Source: Ferrovaceae bacterium (GTDB taxonomy: Bacteria > Pseudomonadota > Gammaproteobacteria > Burkholderiales > Ferrovaceae). From it: a stretch of DNA of 64,000 bases. This document shows positions 27,378-37,353 of the stretch, piece by piece. Every line of letters starts with the position of its first letter. The stretch's first letter is position 1. The position numbers and the translations under genes were made by a program. The notes beneath the pieces were generated by a model. The model saw only the letters and a program-made list of their open reading frames with translations. It did no database searches and was not told where the DNA came from. The DNA lies in the NCBI GenBank assembly GCA_027449685.1, contig DAIDLC010000004.1, forward strand, positions 1-64,000, written 5' to 3'.

Positions 27378-28429
27378 TGACTGTAGGCAAGATTCGTGTT
27401 CTGATTGTGGACGATTCGGCTCTGGTGCGCGGCATTCTGCAAGAGATCATCAATGGCTTTGCGGACATGACCGTGGTGGGAGCGGCCCACGATCCCCTTC
27501 AGGCGCGGGAAATGATCAAGGCACTCGATCCGGATGTGCTGACGCTGGATGTGGAAATGCCAAAAATGGATGGGCTCACCTTTCTGGAAAAGCTCATGCG
27601 TTTGCGGCCCATGCCGGTCTTGATGATTTCCTCGTTGACGGAACGAGGTTCCGAAGTGGCCTTGCGGGCTTTGGAACTGGGAGCTGTGGATTTCATCACC
27701 AAGCCCAAACTGGGGGTTGCCGAGGGGATTCAGGCGTACGCCGAGGAGATTGCCGGTCGCATTCGCATGGCCGCCCGCGCTCGCGTCAAGCGCATGAGTC
27801 TGTTGCCCGAGCACGCCGCTCTCTCTTCCAACCCTTCCCCGCGCTTTTCTACCACCGAAAAGTTGATCATCGTGGGGGCCTCCACCGGGGGTACCGAAGC
27901 CATCAAGGCCTTATTGTTGCCTTTACCCGCCGATGCCCCAGCTGTGTTGATTACCCAGCATATGCCAGAAACCTTCACCAAGTCGTTTGCCGCCAGACTG
28001 GACGGATTATGTCGCATGACCGTGCTGGAATCCCAGGGACATGAGCGGGTGTTACCCGGACACGTGTACATAGCCCCCGGGCACTCCCACTTGTTGCTGG
28101 AGCGCAGTGGGGCCCATTATATGACCAGCCTTAGCCAGGCTGCTCCGGTCAACCATCACCGCCCCTCGGTGGATGTATTATTCCAGTCTGCAGCCCGGCA
28201 TGCCGGGAGCAATGCCATCGGAGTCATTCTCACGGGAATGGGCCGGGATGGGGCTGTGGGGATGGCCGAGATGCATCGGGCGGGCGCCTGGACCATCGCC
28301 CAGAACGAAGAAACCTGTGTGGTGTACGGCATGCCGCGGGCCGCTGTGGAAGCTGGCGGAGTGAGCGAAGTGTTGCCCTTGACGACGATTGCCACGCATA
28401 TCCTGCAGCGCTTTTCACAACCTCACTGA
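27377..28429 (+). CDS. cheB: Chemotaxis methylesterase/response regulator CheB
   Basis: The 350-residue two-domain protein has a receiver with D12/D13 and acceptor D58 ([12 protein letters not shown]), a linker, and a methylesterase domain. Catalytic Ser is in [12 protein letters not shown], His in [10 protein letters not shown] and Asp in [12 protein letters not shown]. It removes methyl groups from receptors when phosphorylated by CheA and so provides adaptation. Start and cheD stop share one base (TGATG). Confidence 0.96.
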   Translation: MTVGKIRVLIVDDSALVRGILQEIINGFADMTVVGAAHDPLQAREMIKALDPDVLTLDVEMPKMDGLTFLEKLMRLRPMPVLMISSLTERGSEVALRALELGAVDFITKPKLGVAEGIQAYAEEIAGRIRMAARARVKRMSLLPEHAALSSNPSPRFSTTEKLIIVGASTGGTEAIKALLLPLPADAPAVLITQHMPETFTKSFAARLDGLCRMTVLESQGHERVLPGHVYIAPGHSHLLLERSGAHYMTSLSQAAPVNHHRPSVDVLFQSAARHAGSNAIGVILTGMGRDGAVGMAEMHRAGAWTIAQNEETCVVYGMPRAAVEAGGVSEVLPLTTIATHILQRFSQPH

Positions 28430-28491
28430 TCAAAGTGTTCTTCCTCAAGACCTTCAAGTAAACTGACGACTTCACTGTTAGGGAGTTCGGT

Positions 28492-28797
28492 ATGGATATC
28501 GTAACGATGAACCTGGATAACAAGGCCACGATTCGCTTGAGCGGACGGTTTGACTTCAACGATCATCGCGTTTTCAAATCCACCTATGTGCAACTCTTGC
28601 AGCAGGATAAGATTACCGCGCTGGAAGTGGATTTGGGGGAAGTCAACTATATCGATAGCTCGGCTTTGGGAATGCTGTTGTTATTGCGGGAGCAGGCTCA
28701 GGCTGTGGGAAAAACCGTGGCGCTGGTGCGTCCCAACAAAACCGTGCAGCAGATTCTGGAAATCGCCAACTTTGGCAAGTTGTTCAAGATCCATTGA
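28492..28797 (+). CDS. STAS-domain anti-anti-sigma factor-like protein (HsbA-like)
   Basis: The 101-residue single STAS domain has the phosphorylatable site IDSSALG (Ser56 directly after Asp55). AGGGAG precedes the ATG. Such proteins switch partners with anti-sigma factors depending on Ser phosphorylation. The next gene encodes a receiver-phosphatase-kinase protein, the arrangement of HsbA/HsbR in Pseudomonas, where the pair controls an anti-sigma factor and a diguanylate cyclase. The partner is not in this window. It is transcribed in line with the che genes. Confidence 0.88.
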   Translation: MDIVTMNLDNKATIRLSGRFDFNDHRVFKSTYVQLLQQDKITALEVDLGEVNYIDSSALGMLLLLREQAQAVGKTVALVRPNKTVQQILEIANFGKLFKIH

Positions 28798-28807
28798 GTC
28801 CGTATTC

Positions 28808-30607
28808 GTGCCTTTGAGTCTGTCGGTTCCTTCCCAGGAGAGATCCATCCTGGTGGTGGATGATTCGCGCCTGGATCGGGCGGTACTCACGCGCATGCTG
28901 GAGAAGATGGGGTATCTGGTTTTTGCCGTACCCAGTGGTGCTGAGGCCTTGCTGCAACTGGATACAGATTTTCCGGACCTCATTCTGGTGGATGTGTACA
29001 TGCCCAAAATGACGGGTTATGAGCTCGTCAAAAGAATCCGGATGGAATCCAAATCCTGGGTTCCCATCATTTTCATCTCGGCCAGTACGGATAACGAGAG
29101 CATTCTGGAAGGGTTGCGTGCGGGCGCCGATGATTATCTCTTCAAGCCGGTCAGCTACGAGATCCTGGCCACCAAGGTCGAGGTATTGCTGGAACGGGCA
29201 CGCACCTTGGCGCAAGTGCTGGCGCAGAATACCCAGTTACTCAATTATCGGGCGCTGATTCAGGAAGAACGGGAGATGGCCCTGGGTTTGATGCAACAGA
29301 TGAGCCGTATCGAGTCTATTCAGGACTTGGCCTTGCGCTTTTTTCTCAAACCTTCTGCGCAGTTTAGTGGCGATCTCATTTGCGCGGCGCGTGCTCCCGA
29401 TAACAAGCTCAATGTGTTATTGGCCGACAGTGCTGGCCATGGGCTGGCTGCTGCCCTGGCCAGCATTCCCTTGACGCGTTCTTTTTATCAGATGACGGCA
29501 CGAGGCTTTGAAATCGCCGCCATTTTGCGCGAAATCAACGCGTCGCTGCGGCATTATCTTCCCCTGCCCCGGTATGTGGCCGCCATCATGCTGTCCTACG
29601 ATCCCGTGTTGGGACATCTGTCTGTGTGGAACGGGGGGTGCCCGACGGCCTTGTTGCTGGAGCAGGACGGAACCCTGATCCAGGGTTTCAAATCTTTGGG
29701 TTTGCCCTTGGGGGTGGTCCCGCCCAAGGAATTTGAACCCACGCTGGAGCACCTGATTCTCCAGGCCCCACCCAAGTACGTATTGGCCTGTACCGACGGT
29801 GTGAGCGAACTGTGGCCACAGGAAGAAGGGGGGCTGTGGGGCCTGGCCAAGGAGGCCCAACTGCATTGTTCCAAATTATCTTTCGAATGCATGCAGCAAC
29901 GTCTTCAACGGCGCCTGGAATCGGGCTCCGAGGCCCTGCGAGATGATGTAGCCCTGATTCTGTTGCATTGCGAGGCGCTACCCCAGAACCAGAGCGCTGA
30001 AACCCTGACGGATCTAACCCCTGGCATCTTCAATGCCTCCAGTATGGATGATGTGGAATTATTGAAGAGTCAGGACTGGAACATTTCTCTCACCTTGAGT
30101 GCCCAGCGCCTCAAAACACTCGATGTGGTCCCGTTTTTGCTGGGACTGGTACGTCAGGTGGAGGGTGAAAATCCAGGCTGGCAAATCGACAGCAATCGCT
30201 TGTTTCTGGTTCTCTCCGAGCTGTTCAATAATGCGCTGGATCATGGATTGCTGCGCCTGGATTCTTCTCTGAAGGATGGTCTGGACGGACTGGAAAACTA
30301 TTTTGACGAGCGCGACCGACGCTTGAAAGCGCTTTCAGAGGGGGAGATTCATGTTCATCTGAGCAAAGATATCCAACCCCCCGCTTCAACCCAGCCTGGT
30401 GCCCAGGGGCAGAGCAAGGAGATCCTGAAGATTTATTTTCGTGATTCGGGTCCCGGATTCGATTTTCAAAGTTGGCGTGACAATCTCAAAAACAACCAGC
30501 TCCATCATGGCCGTGGCTTGAATCTGATTCGTTCCCAATGCAGCGCGGTCAGTTTTTTTGGCAATGGTTCGGAAGTGCTGGTGCAATTCAATTTTACTGT
30601 TCATTAA
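28808..30607 (+). CDS. Response regulator with PP2C phosphatase and serine-kinase domains (HsbR-like)
   Basis: The 599-residue protein has a receiver (D18/D19, acceptor D62 in LVDVYMPKMTG), a coiled linker (about 135-165), and a SpoIIE-type PP2C domain with metal ligands in SGD (near 186) and ADSAGHG (near 205). A C-terminal HATPase domain (NNALDHG near 474, DSGPGFDF, GRGLNLIR) completes it. It would both dephosphorylate and phosphorylate the STAS protein encoded 10 bp upstream, linking CheA-type phosphorylation to a partner switch. The GTG at 28808 is the first in-frame start after the STAS stop. An acidic spacer with SMDDVELL precedes the kinase domain. Confidence 0.88.
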   Translation: MPLSLSVPSQERSILVVDDSRLDRAVLTRMLEKMGYLVFAVPSGAEALLQLDTDFPDLILVDVYMPKMTGYELVKRIRMESKSWVPIIFISASTDNESILEGLRAGADDYLFKPVSYEILATKVEVLLERARTLAQVLAQNTQLLNYRALIQEEREMALGLMQQMSRIESIQDLALRFFLKPSAQFSGDLICAARAPDNKLNVLLADSAGHGLAAALASIPLTRSFYQMTARGFEIAAILREINASLRHYLPLPRYVAAIMLSYDPVLGHLSVWNGGCPTALLLEQDGTLIQGFKSLGLPLGVVPPKEFEPTLEHLILQAPPKYVLACTDGVSELWPQEEGGLWGLAKEAQLHCSKLSFECMQQRLQRRLESGSEALRDDVALILLHCEALPQNQSAETLTDLTPGIFNASSMDDVELLKSQDWNISLTLSAQRLKTLDVVPFLLGLVRQVEGENPGWQIDSNRLFLVLSELFNNALDHGLLRLDSSLKDGLDGLENYFDERDRRLKALSEGEIHVHLSKDIQPPASTQPGAQGQSKEILKIYFRDSGPGFDFQSWRDNLKNNQLHHGRGLNLIRSQCSAVSFFGNGSEVLVQFNFTVH

Positions 30608-30645
30608 CGCTCATTAAAGACCGGCGACTTGGTCCCTTCATTCCT

Positions 30646-31854
30646 GTGAACCACTCCGTAACTTTGCACCGGCGTGCCGTGCTTCTGCTTTCTTTTGCCG
30701 CTTTTACCAGTTCCGCCTCGGGGCGCTTGTGCGATCCCATGTTGCCCGACCTGGCGCAAACCTTCGGAGTCTCCGCGCAGGATGCATCCCAGGTTGTGGC
30801 GTCATTTGCCGTAGCCTATGGTCTGTTTCAGGCCTTTTATGGACCCTTGGGCGATCGCGTAGGCAAATTTCGTCTGGTGGCCTGGGCGACATTGGCGTGT
30901 ACCCTGGGCAGTCTGGGGGGGGTGCTGGCGCACTCCATGCTGGCGATGGTAGGGGCTCGCTGGCTCACGGGTGCCACGGCGGCGGCCATCATTCCCCTGT
31001 CCATGGCCTGGATTGGCGATACCATTGCCTACGAGGAGCGCCAGGCTACCCTGGCCCGCTTTTTGGCGGGACAGATTTTCGGGGTCATTGGCGGACAGTT
31101 CATTGGCGGACTGTTCACGGATTCTCTTGGGTTTCGCTGGGCCTTTGGTTTCATGGCCTTGACGTATGCAGGTGTTGGTTCCTGGGTGTTGTGGGAATCC
31201 TGGCGCAACGAATCCACGCGTCCAGTACTCTCGGGTCAGGTGGCTTCCAAAGGGGTTCTGGGGCAATTCTTGCGCGTGTTTTCCAAACCCTGGGCCCGCA
31301 GGATTCTGTTGACGGTATTTCTTGAAGGGATGGCCGTATTTGGTCCCCTGGCTTTCATTCCCACCTATGTGCATGCCCGCTGGGGCCTTTCTTTTACCGG
31401 GGCCGGGGCGCTGATGGCGGCTTTTGGGGTAGGGGGCTTTTCGTATATCCTGTTTGCGCGCAAGTTTGTGTCCCGTTTTGGAGAAATTGGCCTGTCCCGT
31501 CTGGGGGGAGTGGTGTTGGGGATGGCCTGGCTGGTCCTGGCGCTGGGCCCCCACTGGATCTGGGCAGCCGCAGGGGCCTACCTGATCGGTTTGGGTTATT
31601 ACATGTTGCACAACACGTTGCAAACCAATGCCACCCAAATGGCCCCGGAAGTGAGGGGGACGGCCGTGTCGCTGTTTGCTTCGGCATTTTTTATGGGGCA
31701 ATCCCTGGGTGTGGTGATGGCAGGCAACCTTCTGGCCCGCTGGGGTATTCCGCTGGTTTTTTTAGGTGCTGCGGCCTGGTTACCCTTGCTGGGATGGGTT
31801 TTTTCCCGGGCCTTGCGCCAGCGTACCCAAACCAGTGCGCCGGGCGCGGGGTGA
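30646..31854 (+). CDS. Major facilitator superfamily transporter
   Basis: The 402-residue protein has about 12 membrane spans and MFS loop motifs such as YGPLGDRVGKFRLVAW between spans 2 and 3. The substrate cannot be inferred; the general look is that of a drug or small-metabolite exporter. It starts at GTG 30646 without a clear ribosome site, and upstream starts would overlap the previous gene. It ends three bases before the convergent mnmH gene, so no terminator fits between them. Confidence 0.88.
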   Translation: MNHSVTLHRRAVLLLSFAAFTSSASGRLCDPMLPDLAQTFGVSAQDASQVVASFAVAYGLFQAFYGPLGDRVGKFRLVAWATLACTLGSLGGVLAHSMLAMVGARWLTGATAAAIIPLSMAWIGDTIAYEERQATLARFLAGQIFGVIGGQFIGGLFTDSLGFRWAFGFMALTYAGVGSWVLWESWRNESTRPVLSGQVASKGVLGQFLRVFSKPWARRILLTVFLEGMAVFGPLAFIPTYVHARWGLSFTGAGALMAAFGVGGFSYILFARKFVSRFGEIGLSRLGGVVLGMAWLVLALGPHWIWAAAGAYLIGLGYYMLHNTLQTNATQMAPEVRGTAVSLFASAFFMGQSLGVVMAGNLLARWGIPLVFLGAAAWLPLLGWVFSRALRQRTQTSAPGAG

Positions 31855-31857
31855 AAA

Positions 31858-33045
31858 CTACTGCCCGCGCAAATAGTCCAGCACTTCTGGCGCTCGTCCT
31901 CGAAAGATGATCCGTGCTTCCTTGCGATGCGCCTGGTAGGTGTACATGGGGTCGTAATAGTCGTGCAACAGGGTTTCTATCCAGACACGGTGCCCTGTGA
32001 CCAAGCCCTGTTCGGCTTGCACCGACAAGGCCGATTCCATTTGCTGGCGCAGGCGTTGCGTACGTTCGCCCCCCAGGCGCTTGGCGATTCCGGACAGGCT
32101 TTGGCGCAAATGCTGAGCAAAGTTGGCGAAGCCCTGATCAGCCCCCTGAAGGCGCACAAAATCCTGATGTAAATCGATGACATAACTGTGCAGAATGCGT
32201 TGTACCCGATGGTCAAAGGCGTCTTCCAACCACACCAGAGGAGCCTGCTGCATGTGTTGGTATAGAACCGGCGGTAACGCGCAGCGTCCAATGAATTGGC
32301 CCTCATCTTCCACCACGAGGTGCGGTACGGATTCCCGGCTGCTTTTGAGAAGGTGCAGGGCCAGGTGATGTTCGAAGTCGATTTGAGAGGGTTGCGGCCG
32401 AACCTGCTTGCCAAAACTGGAGCCTCGGTGGCCGGCATAGCCTTCCAGGTCTAAACCCGAGGCCAATTGCACCAATAATTCGGTTTTTCCCGTTCCGGTC
32501 AGTCCCCCCAATACGGTCAATGAGCGGGCCGGCACACCCTGCTGTAACTGGTCCAACAAAAAATGGCGCACCGCCTTGTATCCGCCGACAATGCGCGGGT
32601 ATGGGTATCCAGCCTGGGCCAACCAGTGTTGAACGATGCGCGAGCGCAGCCCCCCTCGAAAGCAGTAGAGATGTCCCCCGGGATGAGCCTGCACAAACCG
32701 GACCCAGGCAGCGATCCGCTCCTGGCGGGTGGTGCCAGACACCAACGCCAGGCCCAGGTCGATGGCCGCCTGCTGTCCCTTCTGCTGATAACAAAGACCT
32801 ACCTGATGGCGCTCGTCGTCGTTCATGAGTGGCAGGTTGACCGCTCGGGGTAGCGCTCCTTTGGCAAATTCCACGGGGGCGCGCACGTCCAGCAGCGGCG
32901 TGTCCTGTTGCAGCAAAGCGCCATACTCGGCAGTTTCCCACGGGTTGGGCCCAGTCTGTTGGGTGGCTGTAGTGGGATTGGGGGGAGGTCTGCTTTCAGT
33001 GGACGCCTCGGGATCCGGGTAGCGACCGAAGTCGTTGGCACTCAT
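31858..33045 (-). CDS. mnmH: tRNA 2-selenouridine/geranyl-2-thiouridine synthase MnmH (SelU)
   Basis: The 395-residue protein has an N-terminal rhodanese domain with catalytic Cys128 in [12 protein letters not shown] and a C-terminal P-loop domain with GLTGTGKT (181-188). The enzyme geranylates s2U34 and then exchanges sulfur for selenium using selenophosphate on tRNAs for Lys, Glu and Gln. It overlaps selD by four bases, so donor synthesis and use are translated together. The N-terminal 35 residues are a Pro/Thr-rich extension. Confidence 0.95.
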   Translation of the reverse strand: MSANDFGRYPDPEASTESRPPPNPTTATQQTGPNPWETAEYGALLQQDTPLLDVRAPVEFAKGALPRAVNLPLMNDDERHQVGLCYQQKGQQAAIDLGLALVSGTTRQERIAAWVRFVQAHPGGHLYCFRGGLRSRIVQHWLAQAGYPYPRIVGGYKAVRHFLLDQLQQGVPARSLTVLGGLTGTGKTELLVQLASGLDLEGYAGHRGSSFGKQVRPQPSQIDFEHHLALHLLKSSRESVPHLVVEDEGQFIGRCALPPVLYQHMQQAPLVWLEDAFDHRVQRILHSYVIDLHQDFVRLQGADQGFANFAQHLRQSLSGIAKRLGGERTQRLRQQMESALSVQAEQGLVTGHRVWIETLLHDYYDPMYTYQAHRKEARIIFRGRAPEVLDYLRGQ

Positions 33046-34088
33046 GGGTGCAACCGGACCAGATACTCTTCTTGCGCCGCGCCAAAATGGCCGATGCCAT
33101 GTACCGCGATTTGATGGTGCTGGGCCAGAGTCAGGAACCGGGACTCCTGCGCAGGATCCACGGCGATCAACAAGCCCCCGCTGGTTTGGGGGTCACAGAG
33201 CAGCTGTTTTTGAACAGGAGTCAGGGGGCTGATGCCGTGTCCGTAACTGTCGAAATTGCGTTGTGTCCCCCCAGGAATGCAGCCCAGCTCCAGGTACCGT
33301 TGTACATGATTCAGACGCGGAATGGCTGCGTACTCCAGATGCGCGCTGATTCCAGCCCCCTGGGCCATTTCCGTTAGATGGCCCAGCAGTCCAAACCCTG
33401 TGACATCGGTCATGGCCCGCACCCCCTCCAGTTCACCCAGGTGTTGCCCAAAATCATTGAGCTGGCACATCCAGTGGCGCGCCACGCCCTGGTCTTCAGG
33501 GCGCAACAAACCCTTTTTTTCAGCGGTGGTGTAAATTCCGATCCCCAAGGGTTTGGTGAGATAGAGCCGACAGCCCCTTTGAGCGGTATCGTTGCGTTTG
33601 AGACAGGAGCGTTTCACCTTGCCGGTAACGGCTAACCCGAAAATGGGTTCGGGGGCATCGATGGAATGCCCCCCGGCCAGAGGAATTCCTGCCTGGGTGC
33701 AAGTTTCCCGGCCGCCGCGCAGGACTTCGCGCGCCACTTCGGCGGGAATCTTGTGCAGGGGCCAACCCAGAATGGCAATGGCCAGCAGGGGTGATGCGCC
33801 CATGGCATAAATGTCGCTCAGCGCATTGGCGGCTGCGATCCGCCCAAAATCGAAGGGGTCGTCCACGATGGGGGTAAAAAAATCCGTGGTGGATACCACC
33901 CCCTCCTGCTCGTTCCAGGCATACACGGCCGCATCGTCGCGGGAGGTGTTGCCCACCCACAGGGCAGGGTCAACGGGCTGATGGCGGGCGGTTCCGGTGG
34001 CCAAAATGGTTTCCAGTACGGCGGGAGAGAGTTTGCAGCCACAGCCCGCGCCGTGGCTATATTGGGTCAGTCGGATGGGGGGCGGCAT
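33042..34088 (-). CDS. selD: Selenide, water dikinase SelD
   Basis: The 348-residue AIR synthase-fold enzyme has the active-site loop [11 protein letters not shown] (Cys16, Cys18, Lys19), so it is the Cys rather than the Sec form. It makes selenophosphate from selenide and ATP. DDAAVY and [16 protein letters not shown] provide the Mg-ATP Asp residues. Only mnmH is linked here, so selenium is certainly available for tRNA modification; selenoprotein genes selA/selB are not in this window. Confidence 0.96.
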   Translation of the reverse strand: MPPPIRLTQYSHGAGCGCKLSPAVLETILATGTARHQPVDPALWVGNTSRDDAAVYAWNEQEGVVSTTDFFTPIVDDPFDFGRIAAANALSDIYAMGASPLLAIAILGWPLHKIPAEVAREVLRGGRETCTQAGIPLAGGHSIDAPEPIFGLAVTGKVKRSCLKRNDTAQRGCRLYLTKPLGIGIYTTAEKKGLLRPEDQGVARHWMCQLNDFGQHLGELEGVRAMTDVTGFGLLGHLTEMAQGAGISAHLEYAAIPRLNHVQRYLELGCIPGGTQRNFDSYGHGISPLTPVQKQLLCDPQTSGGLLIAVDPAQESRFLTLAQHHQIAVHGIGHFGAAQEEYLVRLHP

Positions 34089-34103
34089 GGATACAGTGGA
34101 TTC

Positions 34104-35324
34104 CTAGGAAGGGTGGTCCGGATTTTGGGGGTGCAGTAGTAACCGTTTGTTGTTTTCGCTATGACGAACGCAGCTTTCCCAGGCTGCTCGATTGGGACTG
34201 AGAGGATCCATTTCCAGCAAACAAGTGCATTGACAGGCGGCGCTATCGTAGCATGCGCTCATTTGTCCAGACTGGCAGATTTTCTGCAGGGGCACGCAGC
34301 GCGCCTTGCAGGTTTCAGCCATGTGAAAAGCGCGGAGTTGTTCGCTGCTGGGTTTTGGTGCCTGGTGTGGCGGTTCGAAGAGAACGCCGGCCACCATCAA
34401 GCAACAGCCCGCAAGAAAAGCTACAAGGATTAACCCCTGCAGGCCTTTCAAGCGCCCACGCAGGTTGTGCCACAGGGTGGACTGCTTGGGCGCCTGGCCC
34501 CAGGAAAACGCCAGAAGCCCCGGCGTCTGTGGGTTTGCCGTGTGATGGAGTTGGGTGCAGGCATCGACACATTCCCCACAGAGGATGCAACTGTCGTAGC
34601 GAGCGATTTGGGTGGGTTCGATTCCGGTCACGCAGGTGGTGGCGCAGTAGTGGCATTTGCTGCAGTCTGCGGCACGTTCGTGCGCATAGGTCACGTGCAA
34701 GGCACGCGGAGATTGAAAAATACGTTGGCCGATGCGGTACAGACAGACGTATTTGCAGACAAAGTGGCGCATGATGGCCACATCCACAAAAGCCAGAAAG
34801 CTGGAGACCCCGTACAAGCGGCGCATGAAGGTGGCCAGTTGATCCTGGGTGTTATGAAAAATCAGCCCCCAGGCCTGAACCAGCGGATAAAAAAACAGAA
34901 AGGGCAAAAACCCCAGGATCAATGCGGCACCCACGAATGTTGCCAGGAGCGCCAGCCAATGGACCCAGGTGTTTTTTGCCGGCGCGATCTGGTGGGTCGG
35001 GCTATTGATGTCCACGGTGGCGCGTTTTCCCAACCAGCGTTGAGTAACCCGATTAGCCCACTCCGAGAGCGTGTTTTGCGGACAGGCCCAGCCACACCAG
35101 GCGGCCCCAATAGTGAGGTAAGTGAGTATCGGGCCAGTTGCAAACACCAATGCCATGCCAAAAACCAGTAGATAGTTGGACCAATACACGGAGCGGTCGA
35201 AGAAGGAAAAACTGGCAGTGGTGAGATCGATGCGGAATAATCCAATGGCTGGAATCAGGCCTGTCAACAGCAGCGTCCCGATTTGGACCATGCGGCGTTT
35301 GCGGTGATAACGTGGGGAGGACAT
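34104..35324 (-). CDS. Membrane polyferredoxin, CcoG/RdxA-NapH type, with Cys-rich tail
   Basis: The 406-residue protein has about five membrane spans, the CcoG-like WCGWACPQNTLSEW motif near the second span, and two 4Fe-4S motifs: CSKCHYCATTC and CILCGECVDAC. After the last span comes a tail of roughly 75 residues with eight Cys (from ETCKARC to ESCVRHS). The tail replaces the Ig-like C-terminal domain of CcoG. CcoG reduces copper for cbb3 oxidase assembly. Relatives move electrons from the membrane to periplasmic partners, so a redox or metal role is inferred. The ATG at 35324 is preceded by GAAGGA. Confidence 0.82.
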   Translation of the reverse strand: MSSPRYHRKRRMVQIGTLLLTGLIPAIGLFRIDLTTASFSFFDRSVYWSNYLLVFGMALVFATGPILTYLTIGAAWCGWACPQNTLSEWANRVTQRWLGKRATVDINSPTHQIAPAKNTWVHWLALLATFVGAALILGFLPFLFFYPLVQAWGLIFHNTQDQLATFMRRLYGVSSFLAFVDVAIMRHFVCKYVCLYRIGQRIFQSPRALHVTYAHERAADCSKCHYCATTCVTGIEPTQIARYDSCILCGECVDACTQLHHTANPQTPGLLAFSWGQAPKQSTLWHNLRGRLKGLQGLILVAFLAGCCLMVAGVLFEPPHQAPKPSSEQLRAFHMAETCKARCVPLQKICQSGQMSACYDSAACQCTCLLEMDPLSPNRAAWESCVRHSENNKRLLLHPQNPDHPS

Positions 35325-35502
35325 GATATTTTCCTTCGCTGGTAACTGACCGTTCTGTGGGTGACGGTTACCATCCGGGGTTTGAGACCCTCGATCAAGG
35401 GGACGATTACTCTTCAATCCTACCTGAACTGCGGCCCGAAGGGTGGGGTATTTTGGAGAAAGGGGGTTTATGGAAAGTCGTGGCAGAAAGCCCTGACCAG
35501 TG

Positions 35503-35528
35503 CCCACCAACCCGTTTGGGCTGGTGGG
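35503..35528. terminator. Stem-loop downstream of the short-chain reductase gene
   Basis: CCCACCA (35503-35509) pairs perfectly with TGGTGGG (35522-35528), and CCC/GGG inside extends the stem around a GTTT loop. It lies about 25 bp after the minus-strand reductase stop and has no T-run on either strand. The remaining 35325-35551 gap shows no gene. Confidence 0.4.
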
Positions 35529-35551
35529 TCATACCCGGAAGGTCGGTGTAC

Positions 35552-36292
35552 TTACAGTGAAATTCCGCCACTGGCCTCCAGGGCAACCCCGTTGACATAA
35601 CTGGCGTCATCGCTGGCCAGAAAGGCGTAGACATTGGCCATTTCTTCCGGGGTTCCCAAACGGCGCATCCAGCTATGCTCGCGCATTTGATCCAGCACGT
35701 TTTCCGGAATCGTGGCCAGCATGCTGGTGGCAATGAAACCAGGGCAGACCGCGTTGACTCGGATGCCTTTGGGACCTAATTCCCGGGCCCAGGTTTTGGT
35801 GAATCCGATGACGCCAAACTTGGTGGCGGCGTAGTTGGTTTGCCCGAAATTGCCGTACAACCCCACCACACTGGAGGCACTGACGATGGCCCCGCGACCT
35901 TGATTGAGCATATGGGGGACCACCGCCTGGGTACAGTTGAAAACCCCCTTCAGGTTGACATCGATGACATCGTCAAATTGGGATTCGGTCATTTTTACCA
36001 GACGGGCGTCTTTGGTAATCCCGGCGTTGTTGATGAGCACATCGATGGTTTTGAATTGCTCCACAATGGACGTTACCACGGCATCAACTGCAGGGCGTTG
36101 GGTGACGTTCATCTGAAATCCATGGGCCTGGCCACCGGCTTCCCGTAACGAGGCCACTGCGCTTTCCACCTGCTCCAGATTCAAATCGCAGACTGCAACG
36201 ATTGCGCCTTCTTGGGCAAATTTTCGTGCCGTGGCCAAACCGATACCATTGGCCGCTCCCGTAACCATTGCTACTTTTCCTGAGAATTTCAT
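35552..36292 (-). CDS. Short-chain dehydrogenase, FabG/PhaB-like 3-oxoacyl reductase
   Basis: The 246-residue SDR has cofactor motif TGAANGIG (11-18), NNAG (88-91) and catalytic Ser141, Tyr154 and Lys158 (YAATK). The length and the ending [14 protein letters not shown] fit 3-oxoacyl-ACP reductases and acetoacetyl-CoA reductases; motifs alone do not separate them. No fab or pha genes adjoin it, which leans toward a stand-alone PhaB-like or secondary FabG enzyme. The start at 36292 has AAGGA upstream, and a good promoter lies about 50 bp further. Confidence 0.85.
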   Translation of the reverse strand: MKFSGKVAMVTGAANGIGLATARKFAQEGAIVAVCDLNLEQVESAVASLREAGGQAHGFQMNVTQRPAVDAVVTSIVEQFKTIDVLINNAGITKDARLVKMTESQFDDVIDVNLKGVFNCTQAVVPHMLNQGRGAIVSASSVVGLYGNFGQTNYAATKFGVIGFTKTWARELGPKGIRVNAVCPGFIATSMLATIPENVLDQMREHSWMRRLGTPEEMANVYAFLASDDASYVNGVALEASGGISL

Positions 36293-36341
36293 GTTGTCAT
36301 CCTTGTGTGAATAAGCGCACCTTGCCATACTGCATTGCAAC

Positions 36342-36370
36342 ATTATAGGCAAATTATTGCGCCGCAACAA
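36342..36370 (-). promoter_or_regulatory. Sigma-70 promoter of the short-chain reductase gene
   Basis: Read on the minus strand, TTGTTG (36370-36365) and a perfect TATAAT (36347-36342) are separated by exactly 17 bp. The start codon is about 50 bp downstream. Confidence 0.65.
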
Positions 36371-36453
36371 GGCCAATCAGCGAAAAAATCTGGGACTTTC
36401 GCTGATTTGGAAGGGTAGAGAGGATCAACAGAGGGGTTAGAGGGGGGCGTTGT

Positions 36454-36903
36454 TCAGGTGGACTTCAAGCGCTGGTCCAGTGCGTCCAGCACGGTGATTT
36501 GCAAGGGTATGCCTTGGGCGACGCTGGCGCCCACCGTGCAGAAGTCTTCAAACTGATCCAACACCCGGTCAAGATGCTGCAGTTGCGCGGCTGGCACCCC
36601 AAGCTTCAAGGTGACGTGCAGCCCCAGAACACGGATGCGCCCTTGGGGATTACGGCCCATTTCTGCCTGGACGTGCGTTTGCAGCGGTTCGGGCGCTTGT
36701 TTGAATTTGCGCAGTGCAAAAAGCAGCGCATCCGACAGACAGCTACCCACCGCGGCCAAGAGTAACTGCACCGGGGTAGGCCCACGCCCGGTGCCCAGAG
36801 GAGGATTTTCGTCGGCACTCCACACGGGTTTGTCGGCACCGAAATGTATGGAAAACTCGTAATCCTGCTTTTGCTGCAACGTTATGCACGGACTTTCGGT
36901 CAT
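36454..36903 (-). CDS. OsmC/Ohr family protein
   Basis: The 149-residue protein has both family Cys, Cys55 in AAVGSCLSDAL and Cys122 in EDFCTVGASVAQG. OsmC-type proteins reduce organic hydroperoxides through this Cys pair with dihydrolipoamide or thiols, though some act on other small thiol substrates. It is the last gene of a probable operon with trxC and a cytochrome c, which points to a thiol-redox or sulfur context. Confidence 0.88.
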   Translation of the reverse strand: MTESPCITLQQKQDYEFSIHFGADKPVWSADENPPLGTGRGPTPVQLLLAAVGSCLSDALLFALRKFKQAPEPLQTHVQAEMGRNPQGRIRVLGLHVTLKLGVPAAQLQHLDRVLDQFEDFCTVGASVAQGIPLQITVLDALDQRLKST

Positions 36904-36909
36904 GATGGT

Positions 36910-37353
36910 TCAAGCCCTTGCAGGGGTTTGCTGAAGCACCTGCGTGATCAGGGATTCCAGTTGAGCGGGGGGTAGAGCGCCGGATACACGGCCCTGTTCG
37001 GCTCCGGCCCGAAAAACAGCCAGCGTGGGGATAGAACGAATCGTGAACCGCTGTCCTAGGGACGGTTCGGCTTCGGTATCGACTTTGCCGAAAATCAGTT
37101 CTCCGCCATGTCGCTGCGCGGCGGCGGCAAATACCGGAGCAAATTGGCGGCAGGGCGCACACCAGGGCGCCCAGAAATCCACCAGAAGGGGCAAGGCGTC
37201 TTGCTGCAGCAGAGCATCCAGGGTTTGGGCCGTTAACGCATGCACGCCCTGCAGCAGTGGTTTTTTGCAGGCGCCACAGACGGGGTGTTCGCCCAAACGG
37301 TGCTCAGGAATCCGGTTGGCTGTTTGGCAATGGGGGCAAAGCAGTTGGGTCAT
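36910..37353 (-). CDS. trxC: Thioredoxin 2 (TrxC)
   Basis: The 147-residue protein has an N-terminal zinc ribbon (C6, C9, C26, C29: CPHC and CGAC) and a thioredoxin domain with active site FWAPWCAPCRQ (C65, C68). The WCAPC motif replaces the usual WCGPC. TrxC is a cytoplasmic disulfide reductase tuned by zinc and often induced by oxidants. Its start overlaps the stop of the upstream cytochrome gene by four bases, and OsmC follows after six bases. Confidence 0.94.
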   Translation of the reverse strand: MTQLLCPHCQTANRIPEHRLGEHPVCGACKKPLLQGVHALTAQTLDALLQQDALPLLVDFWAPWCAPCRQFAPVFAAAAQRHGGELIFGKVDTEAEPSLGQRFTIRSIPTLAVFRAGAEQGRVSGALPPAQLESLITQVLQQTPARA

